Shown piece after piece: positions 48,457 through 61,497 of a stretch of 64,000 nt of DNA; the stretch's first letter is position 1, and the number at the start of each line of letters is the position of its first letter. A model generated the notes under the pieces. The model searched no databases and was not told the DNA's origin. It worked only from the letters and a program-made list of their open reading frames with translations. The stretch is from Phycomyces blakesleeanus NRRL 1555(-) (Eukaryota > Mucoromycota > Mucoromycetes > Mucorales > Phycomycetaceae): the NCBI RefSeq assembly GCF_001638985.1, contig NW_017265152.1, positions 562,849 to 626,848 on the forward strand, given 5' to 3'. Position numbers and translations under genes: made by a program.

Positions 48457-49702
48457 TCACTTCCTTCCTCTCTTCTTCTTTTCAAATGCTCGAAGGCTTT
48501 CTTCTGAGATATCTTCGTCCTGAAGAACATTCAAAACACTTGTAGGAACTATGCAAGAACTAGTTGCCGTGTAGGAGGTGTTGTCCCACAACTTTGATGC
48601 AGTAGGGAGTGGCGACAGGTAAGGCACTTTGACGAGTAGACGCCGATAAAGACGCCGCTTTGTACGCGGATCAACCGGAACAGATGTGGTCTCCAAAGGC
48701 ACATCAAAGGAAGGATCCAGAAGATGTACCATTGAAAGTGTTGCATATGGTGATGCACCAGCTGTGTAGGGAGATGGTGGCGCAGGTCGACGTTGAAGCC
48801 GAGAGAGTGGCACGAGCACACTAGTCGGACACAAATGCATTATGTCCGCATCCTGCCCACGGTCACCATACATCTCATCCCACCGAGGTCCTCCCTTGAG
48901 AGTATTGGCTGCCCCACGAGGATCGAGAGGGTCCAAACCACTCTTGGTCTCCAACTCACACCCGATTTCAAATGGTAAAGGGACTTCAATCCGCTCAAGC
49001 AGATTCGATCTCCATTTCCACAACAGATTAGCCTGTCTTCCTCGATGTAAAGGTTTGTAAGGGGATTCTGGTAGCTTAGGTTCAAGAGGTTTTTTAAGTC
49101 GACGCACTAATGCACACACTGGCTTAGAGAGTGGTGGAGGAGGGGCTGTGTGGGGGACATGCGGAACGAGAGGTTCAGGACGCACCATGTCTTCAGGAAA
49201 ATTTGCATACACGAATGGCTTTTGTCACTCCACTTGTTAGACTGGATGATTTCTCAAATAATAATAATAATAAAGGTGAAAACACCTACGTGAAGTAACT
49301 TGTGTTTGGTTTTTCCAGTTCTTCCGTACGCAGCCTCAAGCACTTTAAGAGCGCTCTTGAGATCTCCTTGATTGGCTCTCTCAATACGGTGCAGACGCTA
49401 ATGAGAATCAAGTTTTAAATTTTCTACATTCAAAGATCTTCCAACTTTGTCCAGACTTGCCTTTCTGGCCTCAGCTAACTTGTTTTGAATTCTGGCTTCG
49501 TCTGTACATGTGATGTATTCTTTGAATAATTTACGTGCTCGATTGACAATAAAAGTTCTAATTTGACATTAACACCTCATATAATAATTCGGCTTCTTGT
49601 GTACCTTGCCCTATCATCAAAAAATCGAGATCCCTCTGCAAGAATGCTTTTGTATAGTGCACGCACATATGCTTGGTGTGTCCCTGGAGTAAGTAAAGCC
49701 AT
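48457..49702 (-). CDS. LYR-domain protein with a long C-terminal extension
   Basis: Four exons (49702-49605, 49557-49461, 49397-49290, 49218-48457) give 354 residues. The first 100 residues are a Complex1_LYR-type three-helix domain: HQAYVRALYKSILAEGSRF with LYK in place of LYR, FIVNRARKLFKEYITC, and IERANQGDLKSALKVLEAAYG. LYR proteins usually work in mitochondria, binding the acyl-carrier protein and assisting Fe-S or respiratory-complex assembly. The other 250 residues are basic and Pro-rich, with LWKWRSNLLERIEVPLPFE and a tail EKKKRGRK that looks nuclear. No clear mitochondrial presequence is seen. Fungal proteins of this long LYR type are known but poorly described. Intron 2 (49398-49460) uses a GC donor (AAAG/gcaagt) that is in phase. 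The start at 49702 was chosen as the first Met before the domain. Confidence 0.78.
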
Positions 49703-52700
49703 GTAGTTTATGCAACAAGCCACACACGCACGGTATAGCTATGTGACTATCCATTCCATGCTCAAGACCCCAAGTATCTTTAGAAAAAAAAGTTGAACTT
49801 CTCCTGTCTATTTCTTACAAGATGACAAACCACAGCTTCACTATCTATCAGAGTGAGCGTATGATAACCTATTCATATAAGTTGCTATGCTTTCAAAGAC
49901 AGCCTAAAGGGCTTACATGAATTTATGGTATCTAAAGAAAATATCGATTATCTGGATTCTTATGACGGTAAATAACATATAATTAATATAAATAAATAAA
50001 TAAATAATATAAAATAAAATAAAGAAATATCTGGTGAATTTATCTCAAGTCTCCCTGTTTAAGGTGTATTTTATTATATAAACACCTTAAGAATTAAATA
50101 AAAACATAATATTATAATATAGTTTATTGTATTATAATATTCAGAATAATTTTTGATTAAAGAACGTATGGCACCATGAGCTCCTTTTTTTTTTAAAAAA
50201 AAAAGTAATAAAATAATAAACTTGTCCAATCTACGAATAACAGACCCGTTTTTTTTGCCTAGTCCCTACAGGGGGAAGAATCCTGCCTCCTAGAATATTA
50301 GAAACACATACATACACTAGCCCAGGGTCTGTTTTTTTTAAAGAAAAAAATAATTGATTTTCTCCAAAACCATCAGTTGTTAGGAGTGAAATACCGATAT
50401 ACATCCAGAACTACGGTCATTATATTTATGAATGGATAAAACTTGTTTATCAAAATGATCTCAAGTAATACATATATAAAAAAAAACTTATCCTAGTAGA
50501 TTAATAATACTAGAGAAAATTTATTTGATTGCTCTTTTTTTTTTTAAAAAAAAAAGATTAATACTAATAACAGCATTGTACTACTGAACAAAGGTATTTA
50601 GTCTATATACAGATCTCCGAGAATACACTTGTTGTCTTTGAACAGCGTACATCTTTAATTGTTTTGTGGCAAGGGTTGAATGAGGGCATTAAGAATACGC
50701 GCCAGTAAATCGGACATTATACAAGTAAAACTATATAAATCATATATCAGCACCCTGTTGAAAGCATTGTCTAAAGTTAAACTAAATAGAAACTAAAGCA
50801 ACCCAAAATAAAATGAAATGAAATGTAAAGGTAATTGAAATACCTGCTGTAAATTCTAACTGTAACCAGACGATGAATACATAGATAGGATAAAAAAGAG
50901 TTCATAGTAGAGTTACTCTAATGAAAATGTAGTCATTTTCACGTTCGAACAATCGAATCTGCTGCAAGGCTTCTAGTACCCTCTATATAAGAAATATATC
51001 ACACAGACATTTGACACACTCGACGTCGTGAATTGTGATACCGATTCTGCTAAACTCTACGTGTAAAAGCAATTTTCAAGGGGTATACATGTATATTTGA
51101 ATGATTGTGTACACAACATTACACAACACCAGAAACGTTACAGATGAATCAATAATTACAATTATATAGTGTTATTTCTTGATATCTAATAGTCTATATT
51201 TCTGGTAATACATATTTTCTAATGATAAATTCTAGATACGCTGCCCTAACATTCAGCCTTCCCCCCCTTCTTTCTCTTTCTCTTCTTCTTTTTATTGAGA
51301 CCATATCGGCTTCATTCATTAGTGGACTTAATTAGACTATTTGTTTTGTTAAATTTTCCCTTGAAAGTCTCACAGGAATAGGCGGAAAATAACCTTAACC
51401 CTATGGTGCTACATAAAAACAACCTTGATAGTTGTTGTTCCGAGACGAGGAGTAGCTAAAACAGCAAAGCCGTGCACTCTTCTGGGAAAAAAATGAATAT
51501 ACCTCCAGATTATTGTAATACAGTATTGTCTTTACTCAATATCTATCCAGGCCGACTTATGAGCGATATTATAATAATTTAGTGATATTTGAATGCCGAT
51601 CCTGTCGATTGATCGTTTTGCAAGCGAACATACAAGGAGTCTAAACTCTAATTAGTGACAATTCTTTACATTTCTACTACACGTAACAATGACGTGAAAA
51701 TGGGGATATTATGCAAAAAGCCAAAAAATATAAAACAGAATAAGATACATATATATATATATATGTACAGTTTAGAGTATATTGTTTTTGACTTATTGTG
51801 TGAAAATCTAATGGTTTTTAAGCCAAGTAGACACACTTTGTAGACAATGTATATTATCGTAAATACAATTATACTCATATACAAACCAATATTCTATCTC
51901 CTTAATATGATTTGGAATTATTGCAAAGAGGAGTTAGAGTAGGCTGTCTCCAGAAGCCAATTGATCAGATTTCATGAGTACTAAGCCCAAGAAATAAAAG
52001 ACAATATAAGCTTTTTGAATAGTCAGCAAGACAAAAATAAAGAAGTTGGTGATTGCAGATATTCTCCATCATAGAATGTACTATATGTTTACTGTTATCT
52101 CAAAATTGAGTAATTAATCAAAGATATTGAGATCGCTATCATTCTGATAATGCAGAAAAGAGGTTCTGTATTCAATCTGGCTGTACCATGACAATATATG
52201 CTTAGTTACATTAACATGATAGCACAAACAAATTAATACTCACTTGATTCTTGAGCAATTATATTGAACAAGAAAGTAATTAAAATACACATGAAGTCAA
52301 ATCAGGAAATTATCTCTTTGTGTCTTTGCTGCTCATTATCAAATTGAGGTTGTGTTTGGCAGAAATCCCATTTTGAACAGTAAAAGAATCGATTACAAGC
52401 ATGGACTTAGCATGGTGTGGCAGATATTATATAAAGGCATCAAGATATTGCCTATCTTTTTTTTTGAGTGTGTAAAAACATTAACATACTACAGAGATGC
52501 GCTTCGCAGTTTTATGTGTAACACGACGGTTTGGTTTGATCATTAATTGTAAAAAGAAATCAATAGTTTGATCTAATATGATATCAAACCTGCAACGAAG
52601 ATATCATATTGTTTTTTTTTCAATAGTCTAAAATCAACTCAAAATACTAAAATTCCAAATTGAACAATAGAACAGATATTATATATATATGGTCCTATAT

Positions 52701-53932
52701 TTGCGCTGTTTATCACTACTAAACGCATGGTACATATTATGTATTACAAGAATACTATTTAGTTCGGTTGCTTCAATAACATTTAGACTACAGGTAATTT
52801 CAAAAGCTAAGGTGCAATGTAGACAATTGCTAGTTTCTTGTTCTGGTAAATTGCTAAACACCCATAAATAGTGTAATAAGAATAAAGTTATTGAAACATA
52901 AAGAATATATCTATGTAGACTTATTCAATTCCATTTTGTTCTACAAACCAAACGCTGGAAGTGAACACTATGTACAAATTTGATACACCTCCTTGTGTAT
53001 CTCTGTTATTAAATATATATTTAATAGAATATTATTGTCTGAGAATAATTCTTTTTTTTTAAAAAAAAAAACACGCACACACAATGTTCTGTGCGTGTAT
53101 ATTAAAATGTGTTACCATGGCAATAAATATCTTCATCAACACACACAGACAAACATACACATACTAGGAGGCTTTAAATATCAGGTATACTCTTTTTATA
53201 ATTGAAAAAAAAAGATGTTGAATATATTACTTTCATCGACCTACTATTGTGTATGTGTGTATGCATAATAAGTAAGTGAGAAACCAGAGTTTAGGATTCT
53301 CATCCCAACTATAGGTGATTTGTAGGTTCATTTTTATTTCTGTTTCCAAATCTATATATACATTAAGCCTAGAGAGAATATTGAACATTCAGCTTACATA
53401 TGGCTGTTAGTAATTATACATATAAAATACATGATTCTTTTTATTTAAAAGAAGAAAGAAAAAAAGGATTCTATTTTGAATATACATCAAATCAACTTTT
53501 TGATCAATTCAATTGGTATAAATTAACTGGTAAATATTTAGTAGTCTTTCATATGCTTACCAGCATTATCAAACACTTCATGCTACCTTTTTTTTCCTTT
53601 TTTTTTTTACAAATCAACAAAACCTGCAGGATGGTCCGGACCATGAAGAATAGATTGTGTCTATTTTACATGTACGTAAATCCCAACTGCATTTGCCCAG
53701 CATCCTTTTTATTCCCCGCAAAAAAAATGAATATCGTTTCAGCTAGAGGTGTTCTTGAGAGACACAGACTAAGGGGTGAGGGTGGGGCTAAAACAGATTT
53801 GTTTAATAATAATAACAGCAATATATAATAGTAATATATGCTAGGATATGCATTTTCTGTTAACTGTTTGAATAAAGGAAAAGCTAGGGTTAAATTTGAA
53901 AGTGAACAGTTGGGTAAGGTAGGAACATACAA

Positions 53933-53969
53933 GCAGGCATGGGCAGGCATGGGCAGGCATGGGCAGGCA
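53933..53969. repeat. 10-bp tandem repeat (GCAGGCATGG)n
   Basis: Three full copies and a partial fourth of gcaggcatgg. Related gcaagcaa words follow at 54000-54025. No function is suggested. Confidence 0.9.
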
Positions 53970-55070
53970 AAATAAAATCTCAAAATTAACTGTACATTAA
54001 GCAAGCAAACAAGCAAGGCAAGCGTTGAATTAATAATATCAATCATTCCAAAATTAAATAGTTGACACATTTATTATTGATTTTTCTGATTCTGCCTACT
54101 AGCGTAGAGCTTGTGTGCATGTCTGAGCAATAAATAGCTAAATGTTTTATACCAGAATATGTTGTTGATAGACGCAAAGGGATTGCACGGGAAAAAATAT
54201 TAATAATAATAATATGGTGATGATGATGATCGAATTTGAGGCAGCAATATAAGAGCGGCAACGTACTGCTATGACTCTATACGCCCACCGAGCTGTCCTT
54301 CTCTTCTTTTTGATGGATTGAATGCGTGAAGATCAGAGAGTCAATCGCACCGAAAAGGCCATTCTTCAGGGGAGAGGAGTTAATGTTGTCTCTCGTGGGT
54401 GGTACACGATCCCTTTACGGTGCACACGCTTGCCGATCTATCTTATAAATAGTGTTTCTCTATACGCATAAAAAGCGTACCAGCCGAGCGCTTGATCACA
54501 GAAAGGAGTTGTTTTGTGTTACAAATTGTATAGGATTTCTTTTATCTTAGGGATTCTGTAGAAACAATTGTGAAAGAATGTTTGTATCTCTAAAGATGCT
54601 CAACTTTTGTTTGAGCTAGGTGTCAATATCATATGAGCTTGATTGCATATGCTCTCACACTGTCAATGTATGTCCAGTCTGCATTGAGTACATATATATT
54701 ATTGATATCTGGTTTGAATATTAAAATCAAAATCCCTTTGGTAGCATCTTATGGCTCCAATATCACCCCTATACGCACTTTGCAACTTGAAAAGAGGATT
54801 CTGTGTGGTGCAAGGGAGGTGTGACAATAAATGATCTTCCATTTTCCCCCTGCAGAAAAAAGAAGAAGAAGACTCTGCCTATGGGCACTTGGAAAACGAG
54901 CACCCCTTCCAAGTCTGTTCCCTTTTTCTTTCTTTCTCTCTCTTTGGCCATGCTGGCGGTGTCTATATAGGGCTAAGAGGAGGTTGGAACTACTTGGCTT
55001 CTTTATGTTTATCTCGGCCAGATTGTTTACATGCTGAAGCGAGACTATACAAACAGTCATTTGCCTGTAA

Positions 55071-55111
<41 letters not shown>
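55071..55111. repeat. (AAT)n microsatellite
   Basis: Thirteen or so tandem aat/taa triplets, followed by interrupted units. On the minus strand the run opens a false poly-Leu reading frame. Confidence 0.95.
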
Positions 55112-55114
<3 letters not shown>

Positions 55115-55387
55115 CAATAATAATACAGGCAACTAACTCAGTTGACCCAATCTCATCAACCGTCCTTCAATTCCTCCTCTCTTCAACTCAATTGTCACAA
55201 AAAAAATATTGTCGCACCTATTCTCATAAAGTCCCTTCTCCCCTTTATACCATAAAACATTTATCTGTTCTTGATTCTCTTATCCCTTCTCTCTTTCATT
55301 TATTCATCTCTCCAGTGGGTAGCGCCACAAGACTCCTTAAGCACACACACACACACACAATTAATATATATATATATATACATATAC

Positions 55388-55418
<31 letters not shown>

Positions 55419-55460
55419 TACATATATACATATATATCCTGTCAACATCTAATACCAATC

Positions 55461-57116
55461 ATGACTCCCGAAACATTCCATGGCTTCATAGATACGACTG
55501 CCGATACGTTACTCATATTCGAAGCCTGTCGACAGGGTATCCTCCCAATGATCAACCGACGGCTCCAAGAACGGGAAAGAGGCGCCGTGTGTTCTGGTAC
55601 CGTATTCGTATTCGATGAAAAAGAATCTGGTAAGTAAAAGTTTTACGTTTTAGACTATATATATGCTATAAGAATCAATCTAATATGTTACATTTAGGTA
55701 TCAAGAGATGGACGGACGGAATGGTGTGGAGCCCGTCACGCATATTAGGAAACTTCCTTATCTATCGCGAACTTGACGGAAAGGAACCCGTCAATGGAAA
55801 ACGCGCTCTCCCAAAAGAAGAAGGGTTCTACGAAAAGCGAGAATGTTTACAAACCGAACAGACTTCGCTAGACCGGTCTCGGGAGCGGGCTTTAGTAGGT
55901 TCTCTATCCAGCTCCTACAAGTTCAAGTACGGCGGCTTAATGAAAAAGACAATGAGCATTATGGTCAATGGATCTCTTCAACATTTGATCAGCTATTACT
56001 CTAAAGAAGATGTTCTTGGTCATAAGTTGGCCACGCCTTCGTCTATTCCCCACCTTGCTTGTCTCCGGATTTCTCCAGAGCTTCTTTTACGCCAGAGCTT
56101 CAGAGCCCCTCCTACACTTGATCGCCAACACAACGTATTTGATAAGGCATCTTCCCCCGCATCCCCTCCTCTCATTACACATACTCAGCCAATTACGCCA
56201 CGTAAGACAGTCTTTCTTTTTATATCCTTGTCTATCCTTACACCTCCTGTTTATTATTTATTTAGAGCAACAGCAATTTCAAGCACAACAACAACAGCAA
56301 CAACAGCAACAGCAGCAGCACCACCACCAACAGCACCACCACCAACAGAACCAACACCATCAACAACAACAGCAACAGCAAAAACAGCACCAGGAACATC
56401 AACAACAACATCAACATCAATATCAACACCAGCAGAACCAACACCAGCAGCAGCAGCAGCAAATTCATCATCATCATCAACCAGCACAACAGCACCAAGT
56501 ACATCAGCACAGGCGTGCTTCAGGACCAATAGAATCTGTGCCACACCAACGCAAGAACACACGACACAGTGTAGATGGAACGATGTCACGACAACATGAT
56601 ATGCGGCATCTTTCGCAAGTCCCTGTTATTTCTAAGCCAAACTCCCCATACGAGGCATATCCTACTTATCCCTCTGAAATACAAACATTCTCAAATGTTC
56701 CATCTACACTACCTTTGCCAGTCGATATAGACTATTCCGACTCATCTTTAGCTGTTAAGCCTTATGAAACCCCTATACCCTCTTCTTACATTGTTTATCC
56801 GTCCAAGCCGCGATATCCAAAGGAAGCTAATGACTCCAGCGTGTGGCGAGCACCTGCAAAACCCTGCGTATCTCGTTTCCAGCAGTTTCCCACAGTAAAT
56901 TCTGTAACCCCAATGAACTCACTTTATGATATGCCAGAATCATGCGAGTATGGATTCAAATACCCAGAGGCCGGTTCTTCCAGCCCAGTAATAGACACTA
57001 TGCACAAATCTTCCTCTGTTTTGCCTAATCTGTTACACCGCTCAACAGTGTCAAACCCAGTGTTTTCAAAAGACTACTCATCATCTCAGCGTATTCATGG
57101 ATTAGAATACTGCTAA
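55461..57116 (+). CDS. WOPR-domain (Gti1/Pac2 family) transcription factor
   Basis: Three exons (55461-55629, 55698-56201, 56266-57116) give 507 residues. The WOPR domain begins at the N-terminus: ETFHGFIDTTADTLLIFEAC, GILPMINRRL, SGTVFVFDEKESGIKRWTDG and WSPSRILGNFLIYREL. It continues after a charged linker with LMKKTMSIMVNGSLQHLISYY. The family (Wor1, Ryp1, Sge1, Mit1, Gti1, Pac2) are DNA-binding master regulators of morphology and development in fungi. The second half is a trans-activation-like region: a Gln/His run of about 85 residues (56270-56510), then Ser/Pro/Tyr-rich sequence. The missing link between KRWTDG and the second block is normal for the family. The very long upstream region fits a heavily regulated gene. 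Confidence 0.92.
56276..56500. repeat. CAA/CAC/CAG-rich coding microsatellite
   Basis: Interrupted caa, cag, cac and cat triplets encode the Gln/His tract of the WOPR protein in frame. The other frames give false poly-Thr and poly-Val/Leu open frames on the two strands. Confidence 0.9.
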
Positions 57117-57521
57117 GACAAGTGAGTATGCGTGTATTTTGTGATTGTTTACCTAGACCTTTTAACCTCATTCCCCCCTACAGTTACAGCCCTAATAAAA
57201 AAAAATCTAGGCCTGTGAATTTGCTTTGGTTTTATTCCTTATGATTACAAGCATAAGTCCTTTTCTTTTCTTTCTTTAAAAAGGACTCACCTCATACTGT
57301 CTCTTTTGTGGTTGTGTAATGATCCTCATTTTTCTTCCCTTTGTGATTTACCAGCTAGCTTATGAATACATGAATACATAAATATATATAAATATATATA
57401 TATATAAAATATATACGCATTATAAACATTATATATAAATATTATAAACATAAAAATATCTTAAAATAGTGTAGTATTCGCTCAGAATATACATTACTCC
57501 TGAGAGACAGTTCCTATAATA
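57117..57521. other. Convergent 3' stretch
   Basis: A 405-bp gap between the WOPR and alpha-galactosidase stops. It holds (ta)n words at 57380-57440 and T-rich segments. No gene is seen. Confidence 0.55.
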
Positions 57522-59808
57522 CTAAAGTAATATTCGTTTCAAGTGCATAACACCGCTGCCGTAGTCTGCTTGTGCCAGCCAGTCAAGAGGAAGACCTATC
57601 TGCATAGCACACGCGCCAGATATAGTATATGATGTCTTCTTTTTTGGATCATTCGACCATACATGGACTCTGTAAAGATAAGAGGCCACCAATCCTTGAA
57701 TACGGACAGGAGGTAAAAGAAGACCATAGGGACTATGTTCCCTCAAAGCCAGCACTACCATCTCATCATCCAAAGACGTGGCTGTAACATTTATCTGGCC
57801 TGGTCCTATCAGCCAATCAAGGTTTCCTAGCTGGATGATATGACGCAAAGTCTTGTAAATGTCAATCCAATCCTTGAAGTCTTCCAAGCGTACACCGGTT
57901 CGATTAAGATCACACCCAATGCCAAGATTTCCCATGAATGCGGTGTGGAAGCGGTAAGAAAGTGGCGTCAGCCCTTCTGTAACCCAGCATCCGAGAACAC
58001 GAGGAGGTAGGGCGTGGGAGATACCGTGCTGGACTACAAGTCTAGCGTCGGGACGGGTGTTGTCGCTAGGCCAGCACATGTCTGTCAGTTCTAGGGCTCC
58101 AATATCAGCACGACCACCTCCACTTGAACAGGTTTCCACCAACACCAACGGGAAGTCCCTACGAAGCCGTTCCAGGAGACTATACCAAGTTTGAACGTGT
58201 CTCACCCAAACTTCACGGGCGTCTCGATAGGTTGACATTGTCACTTCGCTCAAAGGCCGGTTCATATCCCATTTTATATAGTCCACCCCGACTTGACGTA
58301 TTGTTTCTGAAATTCGCTTGTATACATAGTCCTCTACTTCTGGTCGTGTTATGTTCAACACCAACTGGTTACGAGACTCACTAGACGTCCTATCAGTATA
58401 ATGATATACCCAGTCGGGGTGAGCTCTGAACAGATCTGAATCTCTGTTAACCTATACATTTATCAAACTTAGACATAAGATAAAAGAAAATAATAAAGCG
58501 ATTCAGAATGCTTACCATCTCAGGCTCAAACCACAGCCCGAATTTCATTCCTAGGCGGTGAACTTGGTCTGCTAACGGTTTCAGCCCTTGTGGAAACTTG
58601 ACAGGATCGGCAAACCAGTCACCTAGCCCAGATCGATCACTCGTACGCCCACGAAACCAGCCATCATCCAGAACGAAGAGCTCCACCCCAACTGCAGCTG
58701 CTTTAGTAGCCTGATGTAACTGATTCTCGTAAGAAGCCTCAAACTGAGTTGTCTCCCAACTATTGAAAATTATAGGATTGACAGTCATAGAGTTGCGTTG
58801 GAGATTCCGAACATGATTTGTAAGGGAGGATCGTGCGCCTGATAGTCCTGTTACACTGTAACCAGCAACAAACACAGGTGTCTCGTAGGTCATATTTGGA
58901 AACAATGACCAGCCAAAATCATGCTCGTGAACACCTCCAGCTATGGTTACCTTACCGTCCCATCCGGTATGAACCTCTATAGCCCAACTACCACTCCACC
59001 CGAGTGTCCCGAAATACACCTCTTCTTGATCCTGTAAGGCCACATAAGGGTATGTTTGACACGATGGGATTCCACGCCTGGATTCAAGTACTAATGTTCC
59101 ATTCACAAGATTTTCTGTGTTTACTTGTGTTTCTGCTGCCCATGCGCCAGTGAGTGTTGTTAGCTTCCGTTTACCAAGTATAGTTGGAAGGTGCCAAACG
59201 GCAGAATATGCTTTGGAAAGATGTATTTTTATCTCGGTCCGATTTTTTATAATAGTGTGACGCGATATAACATCATTATCAATATCTACCGTGTAGACAA
59301 GCTCCACAGAAAACAAGGGGTATGCTTTATCACAGAGGGTGATTTTTAGTTGATTGGACTGAAATTCAGCTTTTGTCCACAAGAGCTCCAGCTCGCGTGT
59401 CTGGGTTGATGTTATCTCGGCCTTTAATCCTATTGCTCCATAACGAAGGCCGCCATATGCTGGCATTTCTTCAGCTATGGCCGTTAATGCGGGATCCTGG
59501 GAACTGCGTGGGATTGGAAGATTGGCGGAAGAAACATCATTATAAAAATGAAGTCTTCCTCCCCAGTGTAGATTGAGAACTACACCTTCTGATGTGGCAC
59601 CAATAACATAAGTGCTGCTGTTAGAAACAATAAACCAAGTATTTGACGACGGGTGTTGAGATACTCCAAGAGGAATCATTACAAAAATAATAATAAAAGA
59701 CAAGCGAAAGAAGGAGGGACGAGTAAAGTTTAGTTGATTCTTTATTGATATATTTTGAGTTTCAAGATTTAATAACCTTTTAATATCTAAATAAACAAAA
59801 TGAATCAT
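57522..59808 (-). CDS. GH36 alpha-galactosidase
   Basis: Two exons (59808-58516, 58451-57522) give 740 residues. A hydrophobic segment at about residues 34-50 (FRLSFIIIFVMIPLGVSQ) is a signal peptide or signal anchor after an unusually long N-terminal part. The super-sandwich domain precedes the (beta/alpha)8 barrel. Barrel motifs include FVLDDGWFRGR, FGLWFEPEMVN, DYIKWDMNR with the nucleophile Asp, CSSGGGRADIG, and CWPSDNTRPDAR with the acid/base Asp. These are GH36 signatures. The enzyme removes alpha-1,6-linked galactose from raffinose-type sugars and galactomannans, probably outside the cell. Several N-x-S/T sequons are present. The only Met before the hydrophobic segment is at 59808, 43 bp from the SAC1 stop, so the promoter must lie inside or across the SAC1 3' end. 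Confidence 0.93.
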
Positions 59809-59851
59809 TATGTGTGTGTGTATATTATGTGTTTATTTACTGTGTAGAGTA

Positions 59852-60777
59852 TCAAGTCTTTTTCTTTATACTTGTCATCTCCTGTCCTTCCTCTGCTTCC
59901 TCTAGGAGACCCGTGTTACTACGTGTAACTGTCCATCGAGAAGCAGCTACAGGTCTGCTAATATACTCTGGAGAAGTAGGCAATTGGATAAGCTTAGGCC
60001 AATTCACAAATTCTGATCCGTGAAGTTGGATAAAGCGCCAGGTCACCAATACAATTGCAAAGCAAAAGGATAGTAGAAATAAATAGAGAAGCGAAGACTC
60101 GATGGCAAGATGGGATGGAAAAAATAACGCGAATACAAAGGTTGCGAAAGACAAGAAAAAGGCAGGTGGAATAACACGGATTTGCCATGATTTTCCGCTT
60201 GTGTTGATGTCCAGCTGTCCCTTTCCTACACGATAATTTCCCAAGTATAGATCAATTGCATCTTGTCGAGAGCCATCCATGTAATTGTTCTTGATGTAGC
60301 GCAAGATTGAGTTTGACAAATCCGAGAGTGCTCCTGCATAGGAGCGTTTACCTGTTCTATTTACGTTCAAAGAGAATTCTTTAGCATATATACACGCATT
60401 TATATCTTCAAACAAAAGCATAAGGTCAACTTGCCTGGTGTAGTCTGTCTTGAGTGCACCTGTACCAGAGTAAGCAATGCTTAATACATCAGCATTATCT
60501 GCCCAAACTGGAGATGAAGTTAGATAATGTTTTTTTTTCAAGGTTGAACTGGCTATTTTGTTACCATTCTTAAAAATAGAGATAAAGGCTTCATCATTCT
60601 CAACGACCTCGGTTGACTGTAAGACATTAGCTTCTCTTAATTGAAGGTCAAGTACCCAATGTGCCAATGCACTCTGGACAACATTGGTACGATCCAGGCA
60701 GTCCATACAGTTTGTGCGCACTACTGAAGTTTGCCTCTTTTTAAGCACAGGCGTGGTTGCATCATAAAAGCAATAGC

Positions 60778-60813
<36 letters not shown>

Positions 60814-61466
60814 AAGAGATAAATGCTTATACACGAATTTTATTAATATTTGTTTTCATCTTACCTCTGTTTTCGTAACTCTGGCTCTAACATATCCAAC
60901 AATAGCTGAACACGATTCCACCGCATCTTGCGACATTCGTGATGAAAATCAAAATGAACATAAAATAAACGTGGATTTGCCAGTTTCTCAACGATTGAAC
61001 GATACAGCTCACCAACTGGAAGCTCGTATCCCTTTTTGTTGACCAAATTAACAAGCACTTGAGATCCGTAGTGTTCAATTTGTTGGTCAAAATGAGTACG
61101 TGAAATGTCGAGGACATCTAGATTAGAAAGGTCGTTGTTGAGCCATAGTTGGGGTGTGTATCTTGTGTTTGGAATCTGCCCCCAACGAGCAGGCATGGAT
61201 CCTCTGGTTTGAACAAATGAGAATTGAAGGGGGTGTTCTGTAGTAGATAGGGATTGAGGTAGATCACATAGCAATATTTGCTCTGTTTCGACAAAATTAC
61301 TTGCATGCCCTTTAATATCTAGTCCACGAGAGAAGTATCGAGTGCCGTCCCGTTCCAGACTACGACGGCTAATCAGGCCAAATACGACCTGTCTTCTCTG
61401 GATCACCGATGATACAATTGCAACAACTACAGCACATAAGTAACTCTGAAATAATAATAATAATTC

Positions 61467-61497
<31 letters not shown>

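Larger units (their letters stand above)
49703..55460. other. 5.8-kb gene-poor stretch upstream of the WOPR gene
   Basis: Nothing here supports a gene. Short open frames (for example 53400-53828) translate to Phe/Lys-rich low complexity. Noted contents: perfect T/A palindromes at 50185-50204, 50535-50555 and 53052-53071, a 10-bp tandem repeat at 53933-53969, an (aat)n run at 55071-55111, and (ac)n/(ta)n runs at 55342-55435. The last kilobase is pyrimidine-rich, with a tatatag at 54965-54971 that may be a distal TATA box. Regulators of the WOPR type often have very long upstream regions in fungi, and that is the likeliest role. Confidence 0.5.

Noticed and set aside
53400..53828. 142-codon open frame in the gap before the WOPR gene
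   Set aside because: Phe/Lys-rich low-complexity translation ending in poly-Asn, no domain, no splice pattern; probably chance in AT-rich DNA.
54300..54500. A spliceosomal or 5S RNA gene in the less AT-rich patch
   Set aside because: No conserved U-snRNA, 5S box A/C or other diagnostic words were found.
54749..55132. Open frame with a long Leu run on the minus strand
   Set aside because: The run is the translation of an (aat)n microsatellite; no other sign of a gene.
56254..56589. Val/Ala-rich open frames opposite the WOPR Gln/His tract
   Set aside because: Translation of the complementary strand of a CAA/CAG/CAC repeat.
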